Part shown: one piece after another, positions 17,307 to 24,244 of the stretch | Layout of the letters: the number at the start of each line of letters is the position of its first letter | How positions within the stretch are numbered: position 1 is the stretch's first letter | From: Phytohabitans sp052068095 | GTDB lineage: Bacteria > Actinomycetota > Actinomycetes > Mycobacteriales > Micromonosporaceae | Assembly (NCBI RefSeq): GCF_052068095.1 | Contig: NZ_JBQHDG010000002.1 | Span: forward strand, 186,001-250,000 | Length of the DNA: 64,000 bases | Direction: 5' to 3' | Program-made: the position numbers and the translations under genes | Notes under the pieces: generated by a model | What the model was told of the DNA's origin: nothing | Database searches by the model: none | Seen by the model: the letters and a program-made list of their open reading frames with translations, nothing else

Positions 17307-17440
17307 CGGTCCGCGTCACCTGCGGACCGTATGCGCGGGGTCCCCGGGAAAACGTGGAGCGCGGCGGAGCGTTTTTTTGGGGTGCTTTCCCGCGGGCACC
17401 GCTCCGGCCGGCGGCTCGCCAGCGCGAGCCGAGAATCCCC
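17307..17440 (+). repeat. Dispersed composite repeat, family B, copy 1
   Basis: Begins with the hairpin CGGTCCGC-GTCACCT-GCGGACCG (17307-17329) followed by TATGC, and continues through GGGGTCCCCGGG, GGAGCGCGGCGGAGCGTTTT and CCGCTCCGGCCGGCGGCTCG. An inverted copy of the whole roughly 130-base unit, about 90% identical by eye, is at 31455-31580. Shorter forms with only the leading hairpin or the trailing GC-rich part occur at 46623, 47261 and 60773, with a diverged one near 53075-53103. Confidence 0.75.
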
Positions 17441-17566
17441 GGCCTCCGCTGCCGGGTCCGCGGTTCAAGCCCTCCGCGGCCGGGGCGCTTTGTCTGTTTC
17501 CTGCCGTCGCCGCGGAGACTTCGTCGCCGGAGTAACGCCGTGACGGCGCGAGCTGCCGAGGATTCC

Positions 17567-17615
17567 AGATCTTGGAGAGTTTGGGCGCCATATCAACCCT
17601 AAGCGTCCTAGATCT
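17567..17615. repeat. 49-base hairpin repeat, family D, copy 1
   Basis: Imperfect palindrome flanked by AGATCT at both ends, with arms AGATCTTGGAGAGTTTGGG and CCCTAAGCGTCCTAGATCT around a CGCCATATCAA loop. The other copy is at 47363-47411 in the opposite orientation with the identical loop. The low-GC loop stands out against the surrounding sequence. Confidence 0.8.
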
Positions 17616-17988
17616 GAAAGTCGGTCGTGCTGCCCGCTCACGCTTTGTGACCTCCGAGGTGGGGCGGACGGTCGGCTTGAAGCGCCCCACGACCCTGGGC
17701 CGCCTCAGAGATGGGGAAAACCAGACCCAGGGGTGATGATCCCCTCGGCAGGCGATCTCCACCTAGCCACCTGTCCGCGCGGAGCGCACGCCACACCCGC
17801 GCCGGTAAAAGAGCATCGCTGTGTGAAGGGTCGGCCTGGGCCCCTCGGCGTCGGTCGCAGGGGTGTTGGACGGCAGGGCCGTGCGGTGCCGCGGTGAGCG
17901 CTGTCACATCGGGGGCCCAGGGGCGGGCGCCGCCGGCGCACCGATCTCGGCCTGCGCGCACGCTCAGCGGCTGCGGCCGGTGTCGCGG

Positions 17989-18140
17989 GCGCACAGCCGG
18001 CGCGGCGGGCGGGGCGGTGGAGGGTCAGCCGGCGCGGCAGGCGCGGTGGTGGAGGGTCAGCCGGCGCGGCAGGCGCGGTGGTGGAGGGTCAGCCGGCGCG
18101 GCAGGCGCGGTGGTGGAGGATCAGCCGGCGCGGCGGCGGG
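17989..18140. repeat. 32-base tandem repeat extending the 3' end of the MerR gene
   Basis: The segment AGGGTCAGCCGGCGCGGC recurs at 18021, 18053 and 18085, and as AGGATCAGCCGGCGCGGC at 18117, an exact 32-base period. A degenerate earlier copy lies at about 17989-18017. The copy at 18117 carries the stop codon and last codons of the minus-strand MerR gene, so the array consists of duplications of that gene's 3' end. Confidence 0.88.
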
Positions 18141-18696
18141 CTCGGCGGGCGGCCAGCTCGTCGCCCACGGCGCCGGAGTCGTCGTCCGCCTCCTCCTCGG
18201 CCGCCTCCGTGGTCACCGGGGCGCCGGCCGCGGGCTCGGCGGGCAGGTGGGAGAGCGAGCCCTGGATCTCCTTGAAGGCGCCGCCGATCGCGATGCCGAA
18301 CACGCCCTGCCCGCCCTGGAGCAGGTCGACGACCTCCTCCGGCGAGCGGCACTCGTACACCGTCGTGCCGTCGGAGATGAGCGTGATGCCGGCCAGGTCC
18401 TCGACGCCGCGGGAGCGGAGGGTCTCGATGGCCTTGCGGATGTTCTGGAGGGAGACGCCGGCGTCCAGCAAGCGCTTGACCACCTTGAGCACGACCAGGT
18501 CGCGGAAGGAGTACAGCCGCTGGGTGCCGGAGCCCGAGGCGTCCCGGATGCTCGGCACCACCAGCGCCGTGCGCGCCCAGTAGTCGAGCTGGCGGTAGCT
18601 GATCCCGACCGCGTGGCAGGCGGTCACGCCGCGATATCCGACGGTGTCGACCTCGACGCCACCCACGGCGGCGGCGGAGGAGGAACCCTCATCCAT
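18121..18696 (-). CDS. MerR-family regulator (Rv1830-like)
   Basis: A 191-aa regulator. MerR HTH: VDTVGYRGVTACHAVGISYRQLDYWARTALVVPSIRDASGSG, then QRLYSFRDLVVLKVVKRLLDAGVSLQNIRKAIETL, followed by an effector or partner domain (TTVYECRSPEEVVDLLQGGQGVFGIAIGG) and an acidic, then basic tail (ARRARRRAG). The ATG at 18696 is chosen because GGGAGG precedes it by 8 bases; upstream in-frame codons are not needed. The position matches mycobacterial Rv1830 in the garA block, linked to cell-cycle or growth regulation there. The tail codons lie in a 32-base tandem repeat that continues past the stop. Confidence 0.88.
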   Translation of the reverse strand: MDEGSSSAAAVGGVEVDTVGYRGVTACHAVGISYRQLDYWARTALVVPSIRDASGSGTQRLYSFRDLVVLKVVKRLLDAGVSLQNIRKAIETLRSRGVEDLAGITLISDGTTVYECRSPEEVVDLLQGGQGVFGIAIGGAFKEIQGSLSHLPAEPAAGAPVTTEAAEEEADDDSGAVGDELAARRARRRAG

Positions 18697-18825
18697 GTGG
18701 CAACCTCCCAACGGGGCCGTGCAAGCTGCCGCTCGCAAAAGGGCCCGGGAACGGCCCAACCCTATAGCGCACCTGGAGGGTTCCCGGGGAAGCATTCGCA
18801 CGACACGCCGCCCGTGGGCGACGGA

Positions 18826-19290
18826 TCACCCCGCGAAGTCCTCCGGGCGGACCTGCTCCAGGAACTCCCGGAACTTCTCCACTTCGTCTTCCTGCTCGTC
18901 GGGTATCACGATGCCGGCCTCACTCAGCACCTGGTCGGCGCAGCGGATCGGGGCGCCCACGCGGAGCGCGAGGGCGATCGAGTCGCTCGGCCGGGCGGAG
19001 ACGCGGAGGCCGTCGCCGATGAGCAGGTCGGCGTAGAACACGTTTTCCTTCAGCTCGGTGATCTCGACCGCGCGCAGCGGCGCCTTGAGGGCCGCCAGGA
19101 TGTCGCGCAACAGGTCGTGGGTGAGTGGCCGGGCCGGTTTCACGCCCTGCTGCTCGTACGCGATCGCGGTGGCTTCGACCGCGCCGATCCAGATCGGCAG
19201 GTAACGGTCGCCCTCGACCTCCCTGAGCAGCACGATCGGCTGGTTGCTGGGCAGCTCCACCCGCACCCCGACCACGCTCAGCTCGCGCAC
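18826..19290 (-). CDS. Bifunctional nuclease family (BFN, DUF151) protein
   Basis: A 154-aa BFN-domain protein homologous to Rv1829. Core marks are MRELSVVGVRVELPSNQPIVLLRE, YLPIWIGAVEATAIAYEQQG, LTHDLLRDIL and SARPSDSIALALRVGAPI, the typical BFN substrate-binding-like pattern, with an acidic C-terminus. Plant and Thermotoga members have been assigned RNase/DNase activity; the bacterial role is not settled. The GTG start has GGAGG upstream. It lies between two MerR genes, as in mycobacteria. Confidence 0.9.
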   Translation of the reverse strand: MRELSVVGVRVELPSNQPIVLLREVEGDRYLPIWIGAVEATAIAYEQQGVKPARPLTHDLLRDILAALKAPLRAVEITELKENVFYADLLIGDGLRVSARPSDSIALALRVGAPIRCADQVLSEAGIVIPDEQEDEVEKFREFLEQVRPEDFAG

Positions 19291-19407
19291 CGCCGCCTCC
19301 GTGTGGTTGTGTCTTTCCCGCCCTCACCGTCACGGTACACGGGCCGCCGGTGGCCCGTCCCCCACGGTTTGTGTCAACGACACCTGGGCCAACGGCCCCA
19401 AAAAACC

Positions 19408-20100
19408 TCAGCGCCCCAACGCCTCCCGCAGCCCCGCCCGCACGAGTGCCGCGTGCAACTGCTGTGAGAGGCGCACCAGGTCGTCGGCGGTCTGTGCGGC
19501 GCGGGCCCGGGCCGCCGGGTCGTTCTGGCGCGCCAGCGGCGCCACCAGCTGGGCGAAAAGGCCCACCTCGCGATCGGCCGCCGAACGGTAGGCGCGCAGG
19601 TGGCGCGGCTCCAGCCCGAACGCGGCCAGGCCGGCGACCGCCGTGGCGACGGCCAGCGCGTCGGCGTCGTAGCGGCCGGGGGCGATCGGGGCGAGCAGGC
19701 CCAGCCGCTCGACCTCGACCAGCGTCGGCTCGTCCAGCCCTGAGCGCTCGATCAGCTGGTCGCGGGAGAGCCGGGAGTCGCCTTCCGGCGCGGGGCCGAC
19801 CGCCACCAAACGCACCGGAGTGGCGTCCCGCTGGGCGAGCTGCTCGCGGATCACGCGCAGCGGCAGGTACTGGTCGCGCTGCGCGCTCAGCACGAACCGC
19901 AGCCGGGCGACGTCCTCCCAGCTGTACTTGCGGTAGCCGGCCGCCGTGCGCCGTGGCTCGACGAGCCCCTCGGCCTCCAGGAAGCGCAGCTTGGAGATGG
20001 TGGTGTCGGGAAACTCCGCGCGCAGCTCAGCCAGCACCTCGCCGATGCTCATGTGAGCCGACGGCGAAGGCGGGCCGGCCGGCGAGGGCGAAGCCGACAC
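19408..20100 (-). CDS. ftsR: MerR-family regulator FtsR (Rv1828-like)
   Basis: A 230-aa regulator with the MerR HTH MSIGEVLAELRAEFPDTTISKLRFLEAEGLVEPRRTAAGYRKYSWEDVARLRFVL and YLPLRVIREQL, followed by a C-terminal winged-helix-like domain. In Corynebacterium the orthologue activates ftsZ; in M. tuberculosis Rv1828 has the same gene neighbours. The start is placed at GTG 20100, three bases after the garA stop, because mycobacterial orthologues share a short VSA-type leader before MSIG; ATG at 20052 is the alternative. Confidence 0.88.
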   Translation of the reverse strand: MSASPSPAGPPSPSAHMSIGEVLAELRAEFPDTTISKLRFLEAEGLVEPRRTAAGYRKYSWEDVARLRFVLSAQRDQYLPLRVIREQLAQRDATPVRLVAVGPAPEGDSRLSRDQLIERSGLDEPTLVEVERLGLLAPIAPGRYDADALAVATAVAGLAAFGLEPRHLRAYRSAADREVGLFAQLVAPLARQNDPAARARAAQTADDLVRLSQQLHAALVRAGLREALGR

Positions 20101-20103
20101 TCC

Positions 20104-20550
20104 CTACCGGCCGTCCTCGTCCGGGCGCGGCCCGGCGATGAACACCAGCCGGAACTTGCCGATCTGCACCTCGTCGCCATTGCTGAGCGTGGCCGCCTCG
20201 ACCCGCTCGCGGTTGACATACGTGCCGTTGAGGCTGCCCACGTCACGGACGGTGAAGGTGCCGCCGTCGCGGTGGAACTCGGCGTGGCGCCGGGAGACCG
20301 TCACGTCGTCGAGGAAGATGTCGCTGTCGGGGTGGCGGCCGCTGGTCGTCACGTCGTGGTCGAGCAGGAAGCGCGCGCCCGCGTTGGGCCCCCGCCGCAC
20401 GACGAGCAGCGCCATGCCGGGCGGCAGCGAGCCGGACATGCGGCTCGGCACCACGTCCGCGTCGGGACCCTCCAGGACCTCGTCGAGCGAGCCCAGGTTG
20501 AGCGTGGACGTGACGTCGAGTGGGGGAAACTCGTCGTCTGGGCGAGTCAT
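20104..20550 (-). CDS. garA: FHA-domain metabolic regulator GarA/OdhI
   Basis: A 148-aa protein with an N-terminal phospho-acceptor region (VTSTLNLGSLDEVL) and a C-terminal FHA domain: LLVVRRGPNAGARFLLDHDVTTSGRHPDSDIFLDDVTVSRRHAEF, VRDVGSLNGTYVNRE, GDEVQIGKFRLVF. The FHA binding residues (GR-H, S-RRH, NG) are intact. Known orthologues bind 2-oxoglutarate dehydrogenase, glutamate dehydrogenase and glutamate synthase and are switched off by Ser/Thr-kinase phosphorylation of the N-terminal threonines. Here the acceptor segment reads TST where other orthologues carry ETTS. It sits between gcvH and ftsR. Confidence 0.93.
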   Translation of the reverse strand: MTRPDDEFPPLDVTSTLNLGSLDEVLEGPDADVVPSRMSGSLPPGMALLVVRRGPNAGARFLLDHDVTTSGRHPDSDIFLDDVTVSRRHAEFHRDGGTFTVRDVGSLNGTYVNRERVEAATLSNGDEVQIGKFRLVFIAGPRPDEDGR

Positions 20551-20668
20551 CTGACCACCTCACGGATCTATTCGGGCAGCGCTGAACACAGGTCTGGCTC
20601 GACTGGGCGAGCCTAGCCAGCGCCGAAATACAGGGTCAACCGGACGCGCGGGCAGAAGCCGCGCGGTG

Positions 20669-21049
20669 TCAGCTCGCCGTCAACTCACGGTAGGCGGAAG
20701 CGGTCAAAAGCCCCTCGACGGCCGCCGGGTCGGCGGGCTCGATCTCGACCAGCCAGCCCTCGCCGTACGGGTCGGTGTTGATGACCTCCGGCTCTTCGGC
20801 CAGCTTGTCGTTGCGGGCGGCCACCGTGCCCGTCAGCGGCGCGTAGATCTCCGAAACGCTCTTGGTCGACTCGACCTCGCCGAACGCCTCCCCCGCCGTC
20901 ACCGCCGTGCCCGGGTCGGGCAGCTGGACGTAGACGATGTCGCCGAGCGCGTCCTGGGCGAAGTGGGTGATGCCCACCCGCACCGGCCCACCGCTCGCCC
21001 CGGCCACCCACTCGTGCTCGGCCGTGTATCGCAGATCCTCAGGAATCAC
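20669..21049 (-). CDS. gcvH: Glycine cleavage system H protein
   Basis: A 126-aa lipoyl carrier of the glycine cleavage complex. YTAEHEWV at the N-terminus and the lipoylation site GEVESTKSVSEIYAP are conserved, followed by GTVAARNDKLAEEPEVINTDPYGEGWLVEI. It carries the aminomethyl group released by GcvP (encoded at 11.1-13.9 kb) and is the only other gcv gene here. The start is GTG 21049. Position next to garA is conserved in actinobacteria and links glycine use to nitrogen/carbon control. Confidence 0.96.
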   Translation of the reverse strand: MIPEDLRYTAEHEWVAGASGGPVRVGITHFAQDALGDIVYVQLPDPGTAVTAGEAFGEVESTKSVSEIYAPLTGTVAARNDKLAEEPEVINTDPYGEGWLVEIEPADPAAVEGLLTASAYRELTAS

Positions 21050-21064
21050 AGACGTTCCTTCACA

Positions 21065-22099
21065 TCAAGAGGTGGGACGCGCGTGCTGGAGGCTGGTCGG
21101 AGCGCGGAGTGCCGACACGTCGACCACGTCCTGCTCCTGCACGATCACCGTACCGCTGTCGTTTTCCACCGACTCCACCACCCCGCCGGGAATCTGGAGC
21201 GCGGTCTCCATGGTCCGCGGTTCGCCGATCACCGAGATCGTGTAGGGCGCGGAGAGCTTGCGCCCGTCGACCTGGATGCCGCCGTCGGAGTCGAGAAACC
21301 AGGTCGAGGCCACGATCCGCACCGCGTTGCCGTCCGCGCCGGCGATCTGCATCGCCTCCGCGCCCGCGCCGCGCAGCTCCTGCACGGCGTCGAGGATCGC
21401 CGAGGCCTTGAGCCGCTCCGAACCCTCCTGGAACCGCACGGTCAGCCCCGGCCCGCGCGCCGGCAGCGTGCCGGCGAGCACGCCCAGCTCGTCGGCCCGG
21501 CGGGTGGCCTCGTCGAGCGCCGCCTGCCGCCCCTGCGCACCCGAGGTGAGCTGCCGCTGGCTGTCCTCCAGGTCCTGGATCTCGTCGCGCAGCCGCTCCT
21601 CCTGCGCGTCCAGGTCGGAGAGGATCCGCACCAGGTCCTCCTGGCGCGCGGACGCCAGGCCCGAGTCGGCCGAGTTGCTCTTGACCTGCACCACCAGCGT
21701 GAAACCCAGCAGCGCCAGCAGGACCGCGATCACCACACCGGCCGAGCTGATCCGCCGCTTGCCCGCCGCCGGCCGCTCACCCTCCGCGCGCCGTTCCGCT
21801 TCCTCATCCGGTACCGGCGCCGCGTCGTCACTCGCGGACTCCGGCTCGGGCGCCGGGTCCGGGTCGGGCGGACCCGCGGGAAGCCGCACGGTCTCCTGGC
21901 CGGTGGCGGCCGCGCCGCGCATGTCCAGGCGCACGGTCTCGTGCCCGGGGGCCTCCTCGGGCCCACCCGGGACGTCCAGGCGCACGGTCTGCTGGCCGAG
22001 CTCCTCGTCCGGCTCGGGTGCCAGGCTCAGCCGCTCGGTCTCCGGCTCCTCGTCCGGCTCCGGCCAGCCGGTACCAGATGGCTTGTGATCGTCGCTCAT
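21065..22099 (-). CDS. DUF881 family membrane protein (Rv1825-like)
   Basis: A 344-aa protein. The cytoplasmic N-terminus (1-118) is acidic and contains three copies of a TVRL segment (QQTVRLDVPG, HETVRLDMRG, QETVRLPAG) spaced about 20 residues. One membrane segment follows (GVVIAVLLALLGFTLVVQV), then a coiled coil (about 155-205) and the extracytoplasmic DUF881 domain (GPGLTVRF, LKASAILDAVQELRGAGAEAMQIAG, ASTWFLD). The family is linked by context to cell envelope or division; no biochemical role is settled. The repeated Thr sites could be targets of Ser/Thr kinases that act on GarA (inference). Confidence 0.9.
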   Translation of the reverse strand: MSDDHKPSGTGWPEPDEEPETERLSLAPEPDEELGQQTVRLDVPGGPEEAPGHETVRLDMRGAAATGQETVRLPAGPPDPDPAPEPESASDDAAPVPDEEAERRAEGERPAAGKRRISSAGVVIAVLLALLGFTLVVQVKSNSADSGLASARQEDLVRILSDLDAQEERLRDEIQDLEDSQRQLTSGAQGRQAALDEATRRADELGVLAGTLPARGPGLTVRFQEGSERLKASAILDAVQELRGAGAEAMQIAGADGNAVRIVASTWFLDSDGGIQVDGRKLSAPYTISVIGEPRTMETALQIPGGVVESVENDSGTVIVQEQDVVDVSALRAPTSLQHARPTS

Positions 22100-22103
22100 G
22101 TCA

Positions 22104-22436
22104 TTACGCCTTGAAGAGCCGCCGGCGGATGGCCGCCACGTTGCCGAAGATCCGCACGCCCAGCACGACCACCACGCCGGTGGAGAGCTGCCCGCCCACG
22201 CCGAGCTGGTCGCCCAGGTACACGATAAGCGCGGCGACCAGCACGTTCGAGATGAAGGAGATCACGAACTGCTTGTCGTCGAAGATCCCGTCGAGCCGGG
22301 CGCGGACGCCACCGAACACGGCGTCGAGCGCGGCCACCACCGCGATCGGCAGGTACGGCTGGAGCGCCGCCGGCACGGTCGGGTCCAGCAGGACACCGAG
22401 CACGACGCCGACGGCCAGGGCGAGTACCGCGATCAT
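22104..22436 (-). CDS. sbp: Small basic protein Sbp (DUF1290)
   Basis: A 110-aa membrane protein with three hydrophobic segments (VLALAVGVVLGVLL, YLPIAVVAALDAVFGGVRARLDGIFDD, FVISFISNVLVAALIVYLGDQLGV) and a basic end (IRRRLFKA). The sequence matches the DUF1290 Sbp family found between two DUF881 genes in actinobacteria and near division genes in firmicutes. The start ATG overlaps the upstream DUF881 stop (ATGA), implying coupled translation. Function unknown; suspected cell-division or envelope role. Confidence 0.92.
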   Translation of the reverse strand: MIAVLALAVGVVLGVLLDPTVPAALQPYLPIAVVAALDAVFGGVRARLDGIFDDKQFVISFISNVLVAALIVYLGDQLGVGGQLSTGVVVVLGVRIFGNVAAIRRRLFKA

Positions 22437-23305
22437 TTTCCGCCTTCCGTGGCGCGAGGGGTGGGCGTGGCGGTGGGCGACGGCGTCGCGTAGCGCAGGT
22501 GCGGGTCGGACGCGGCCGGCAGGGTGAGGTTGTCGACCTGCCGGACCGAAAAGGACATGCCCTCGTCCTCGACCAGCGCCCGGAAGAGCCGCGCCGTGTC
22601 GCTGTCCTTGAAGTCGTCGTCGAGGTCGTCCGGGCCGATCGCGCGCACCACGTACGGGCGCTTGACCGGCCGGAAGTCGACCAGGATGGCCGAGCCGGCC
22701 GCCCGGATCGTCGAGGTGGCGGTGAGCCGCTGGTCGTTGATCGAGATGGCCTCGGCGCCGGCGCTCCACAGCGCGTTGGCGATCTCCTGGAGGTCGCGGT
22801 CGAGCACCCGGCCCAGGTCGGGTTTGCCGGCGCCGGTGACCGCGTCGACGGCGTCCGGCGCGTCGTCGAGCCGCACCTCCACGCCGTCGCCGCGCACGCG
22901 CGCCAGCCCGGCGGCCGCCTCCTGGTCGCGCAGCCGGGCCGCGTCACGGTCGTCGAGCACCGCGTCGCGCTGGCGGGCCACCTCGTCGCGCAGCTGGTCG
23001 GCCTCGCGCTGGAGCGCGTCGGTGGCGTCCTGGCGCTGCCCGATCTGGTCGACCAGGCCGGCCCGCGCCTGGCTGCGGGAGGGCTCGTCGGCCACCGTCT
23101 GCCTGTACGCCACCACCAGCAGGAACCCGACCGCCACCAGCGTCAGCGCGCTCACCACCCGCACGCCGGTCGCCCGCCAGCCGCGCGGCTCGCCGGCGAT
23201 GGCCTTGCGCTTGGCGGCGTCCGCGTACCCCTGGTCGAGCGGGTTGCGGAACAGCTCGGTGAGGAAGTCCGGCGCGTACACCCGGGTCTTGTCGTTGTCG
23301 CTCAC
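22433..23305 (-). CDS. DUF881 family membrane protein (Rv1823-like)
   Basis: A 290-aa protein: a short cytoplasmic tail with YAPDFLTELFRNPLDQGYADAA, one membrane helix (VVSALTLVAVGFLLVVAY), a coiled coil (about 78-130) and an extracytoplasmic DUF881 domain (GDGVEVRLDDAP, LGRVLDRDLQEIANALWSAGAEAISIND) and a Pro/Thr-rich end. I chose GTG 23305 because GGAGG sits 4 bases upstream; in-frame sequence farther up is not protein-like. Part of the pgsA-DUF881-sbp-DUF881-gcvH block. Confidence 0.9.
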   Translation of the reverse strand: MSDNDKTRVYAPDFLTELFRNPLDQGYADAAKRKAIAGEPRGWRATGVRVVSALTLVAVGFLLVVAYRQTVADEPSRSQARAGLVDQIGQRQDATDALQREADQLRDEVARQRDAVLDDRDAARLRDQEAAAGLARVRGDGVEVRLDDAPDAVDAVTGAGKPDLGRVLDRDLQEIANALWSAGAEAISINDQRLTATSTIRAAGSAILVDFRPVKRPYVVRAIGPDDLDDDFKDSDTARLFRALVEDEGMSFSVRQVDNLTLPAASDPHLRYATPSPTATPTPRATEGGK

Positions 23306-23426
23306 CGAGCCTCCGGGTTCGCTCGCTCGTGCGGCGCTGAAGGCGACGTCTTCCCTCGCCGGCCCGAAACCCCGACTTCGTCGACGGGCCAGCTCAGTCC
23401 AGACGCCGCCGCGCCAACTCGCTCGC

Positions 23427-24014
23427 TCACCGCTGTACCGCCCGGGCGCGCACGAGCTGGGCGGTCTGCACGACGTAGAGCGCCGCGGCCACCCAGTAGA
23501 GGACCAGCCCCCACCAGGCCAGCCCCCAGCCGATCGGGAAGGCCACCGGCGCCGCGCCGTCGGAGGCGTGCGCGAGCAGCAGCACCGGGAAGGCGGCCAG
23601 GATGATGAACGTGGCCGTCTTGCCCACGTAGTGCACGGGCGGCGGACCGTACCCGTGGCGCCGGAGCACCGCCAGGCTCGCCACCAGCACAAGCTCGCGG
23701 GCCAGCAGCGCGGCGGTGAACTGCCACGGCACCACCTCGCGCACGGTGAACGCGACGAGCGTGGCGAGGATGTACAGGCGGTCGACGGCCGGGTCGAGCA
23801 GCTCGCCCAGGCGGCTGACCTGCTGGAGGCGGCGGGCCACGTATCCGTCGACCCAGTCGGTGGTGCCGCCGATGGCGAGGACGACCACCGCGGCGACGTC
23901 GGAGCGCGGGCCCAGCAGAAGATAGAGGAACAGCGGCACGCCGAGCAGCCGCACGAAGCTGATCGCGTTGGGAATCGTGAGGACCCGGGAAGCCTGGGCG
24001 CCCTGATGCGACAC
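23427..24014 (-). CDS. CDP-alcohol phosphatidyltransferase (PgsA2-like)
   Basis: A 195-aa integral membrane enzyme that transfers a phosphatidyl group from CDP-diacylglycerol to an alcohol. The full family motif is visible: DWVDGYVARRLQQVSRLGELLDPAVDR (D-x2-DG-x2-AR-x8-G-x3-D-x3-D), with about five to six membrane segments. By synteny with Rv1822 it corresponds to pgsA2; the alcohol (glycerol-phosphate or another) cannot be read from the sequence. The start is GTG with GGAGG upstream. First gene of the conserved minus-strand block. Confidence 0.9.
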   Translation of the reverse strand: MSHQGAQASRVLTIPNAISFVRLLGVPLFLYLLLGPRSDVAAVVVLAIGGTTDWVDGYVARRLQQVSRLGELLDPAVDRLYILATLVAFTVREVVPWQFTAALLARELVLVASLAVLRRHGYGPPPVHYVGKTATFIILAAFPVLLLAHASDGAAPVAFPIGWGLAWWGLVLYWVAAALYVVQTAQLVRARAVQR

Positions 24015-24244
24015 CGAGCCTCCCTCCGCTCCCCCCTTGCAGCCGTTGCACTATATCCACCTCACCTTTGGGGGGTGCGCGGCACACCCCGCCTGACCTC
24101 CCTCCGGCCGCAACTTAACCGGTTGATTTGAGTACTCCATTCATCTACGCTGATGCCGTCACCCAGGGAGCCGGGTGGTCTTTGCGTGGGGCTTCGGGCA
24201 CAGCCCCCGTCCGATGCCCTTTGGGCTCCTTTACGAGGTGATCC

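Larger units (their letters stand above)
17290..17988. other. Gene-free stretch with repeats
   Basis: No ORF here has convincing codon usage and a ribosome site. The stretch starts with a composite repeat (17307-17440), then a 49-base hairpin (17567-17615), and ends at the 32-base tandem repeat. Between 17620 and 17985 I see no recognisable gene or RNA. Confidence 0.6.

Noticed and set aside
17711..18583. Possible plus-strand genes across 17711-19467
   Set aside because: They run over the tandem repeat and antisense to MerR and BFN, contain low-complexity Gly/Ala/Arg stretches and have no start signals.
24128..24139. CebR or other LacI operator before the mannanase gene
   Set aside because: TTGAGTACTCCA is only partly palindromic and lacks the central CG step, so I did not call it an operator.
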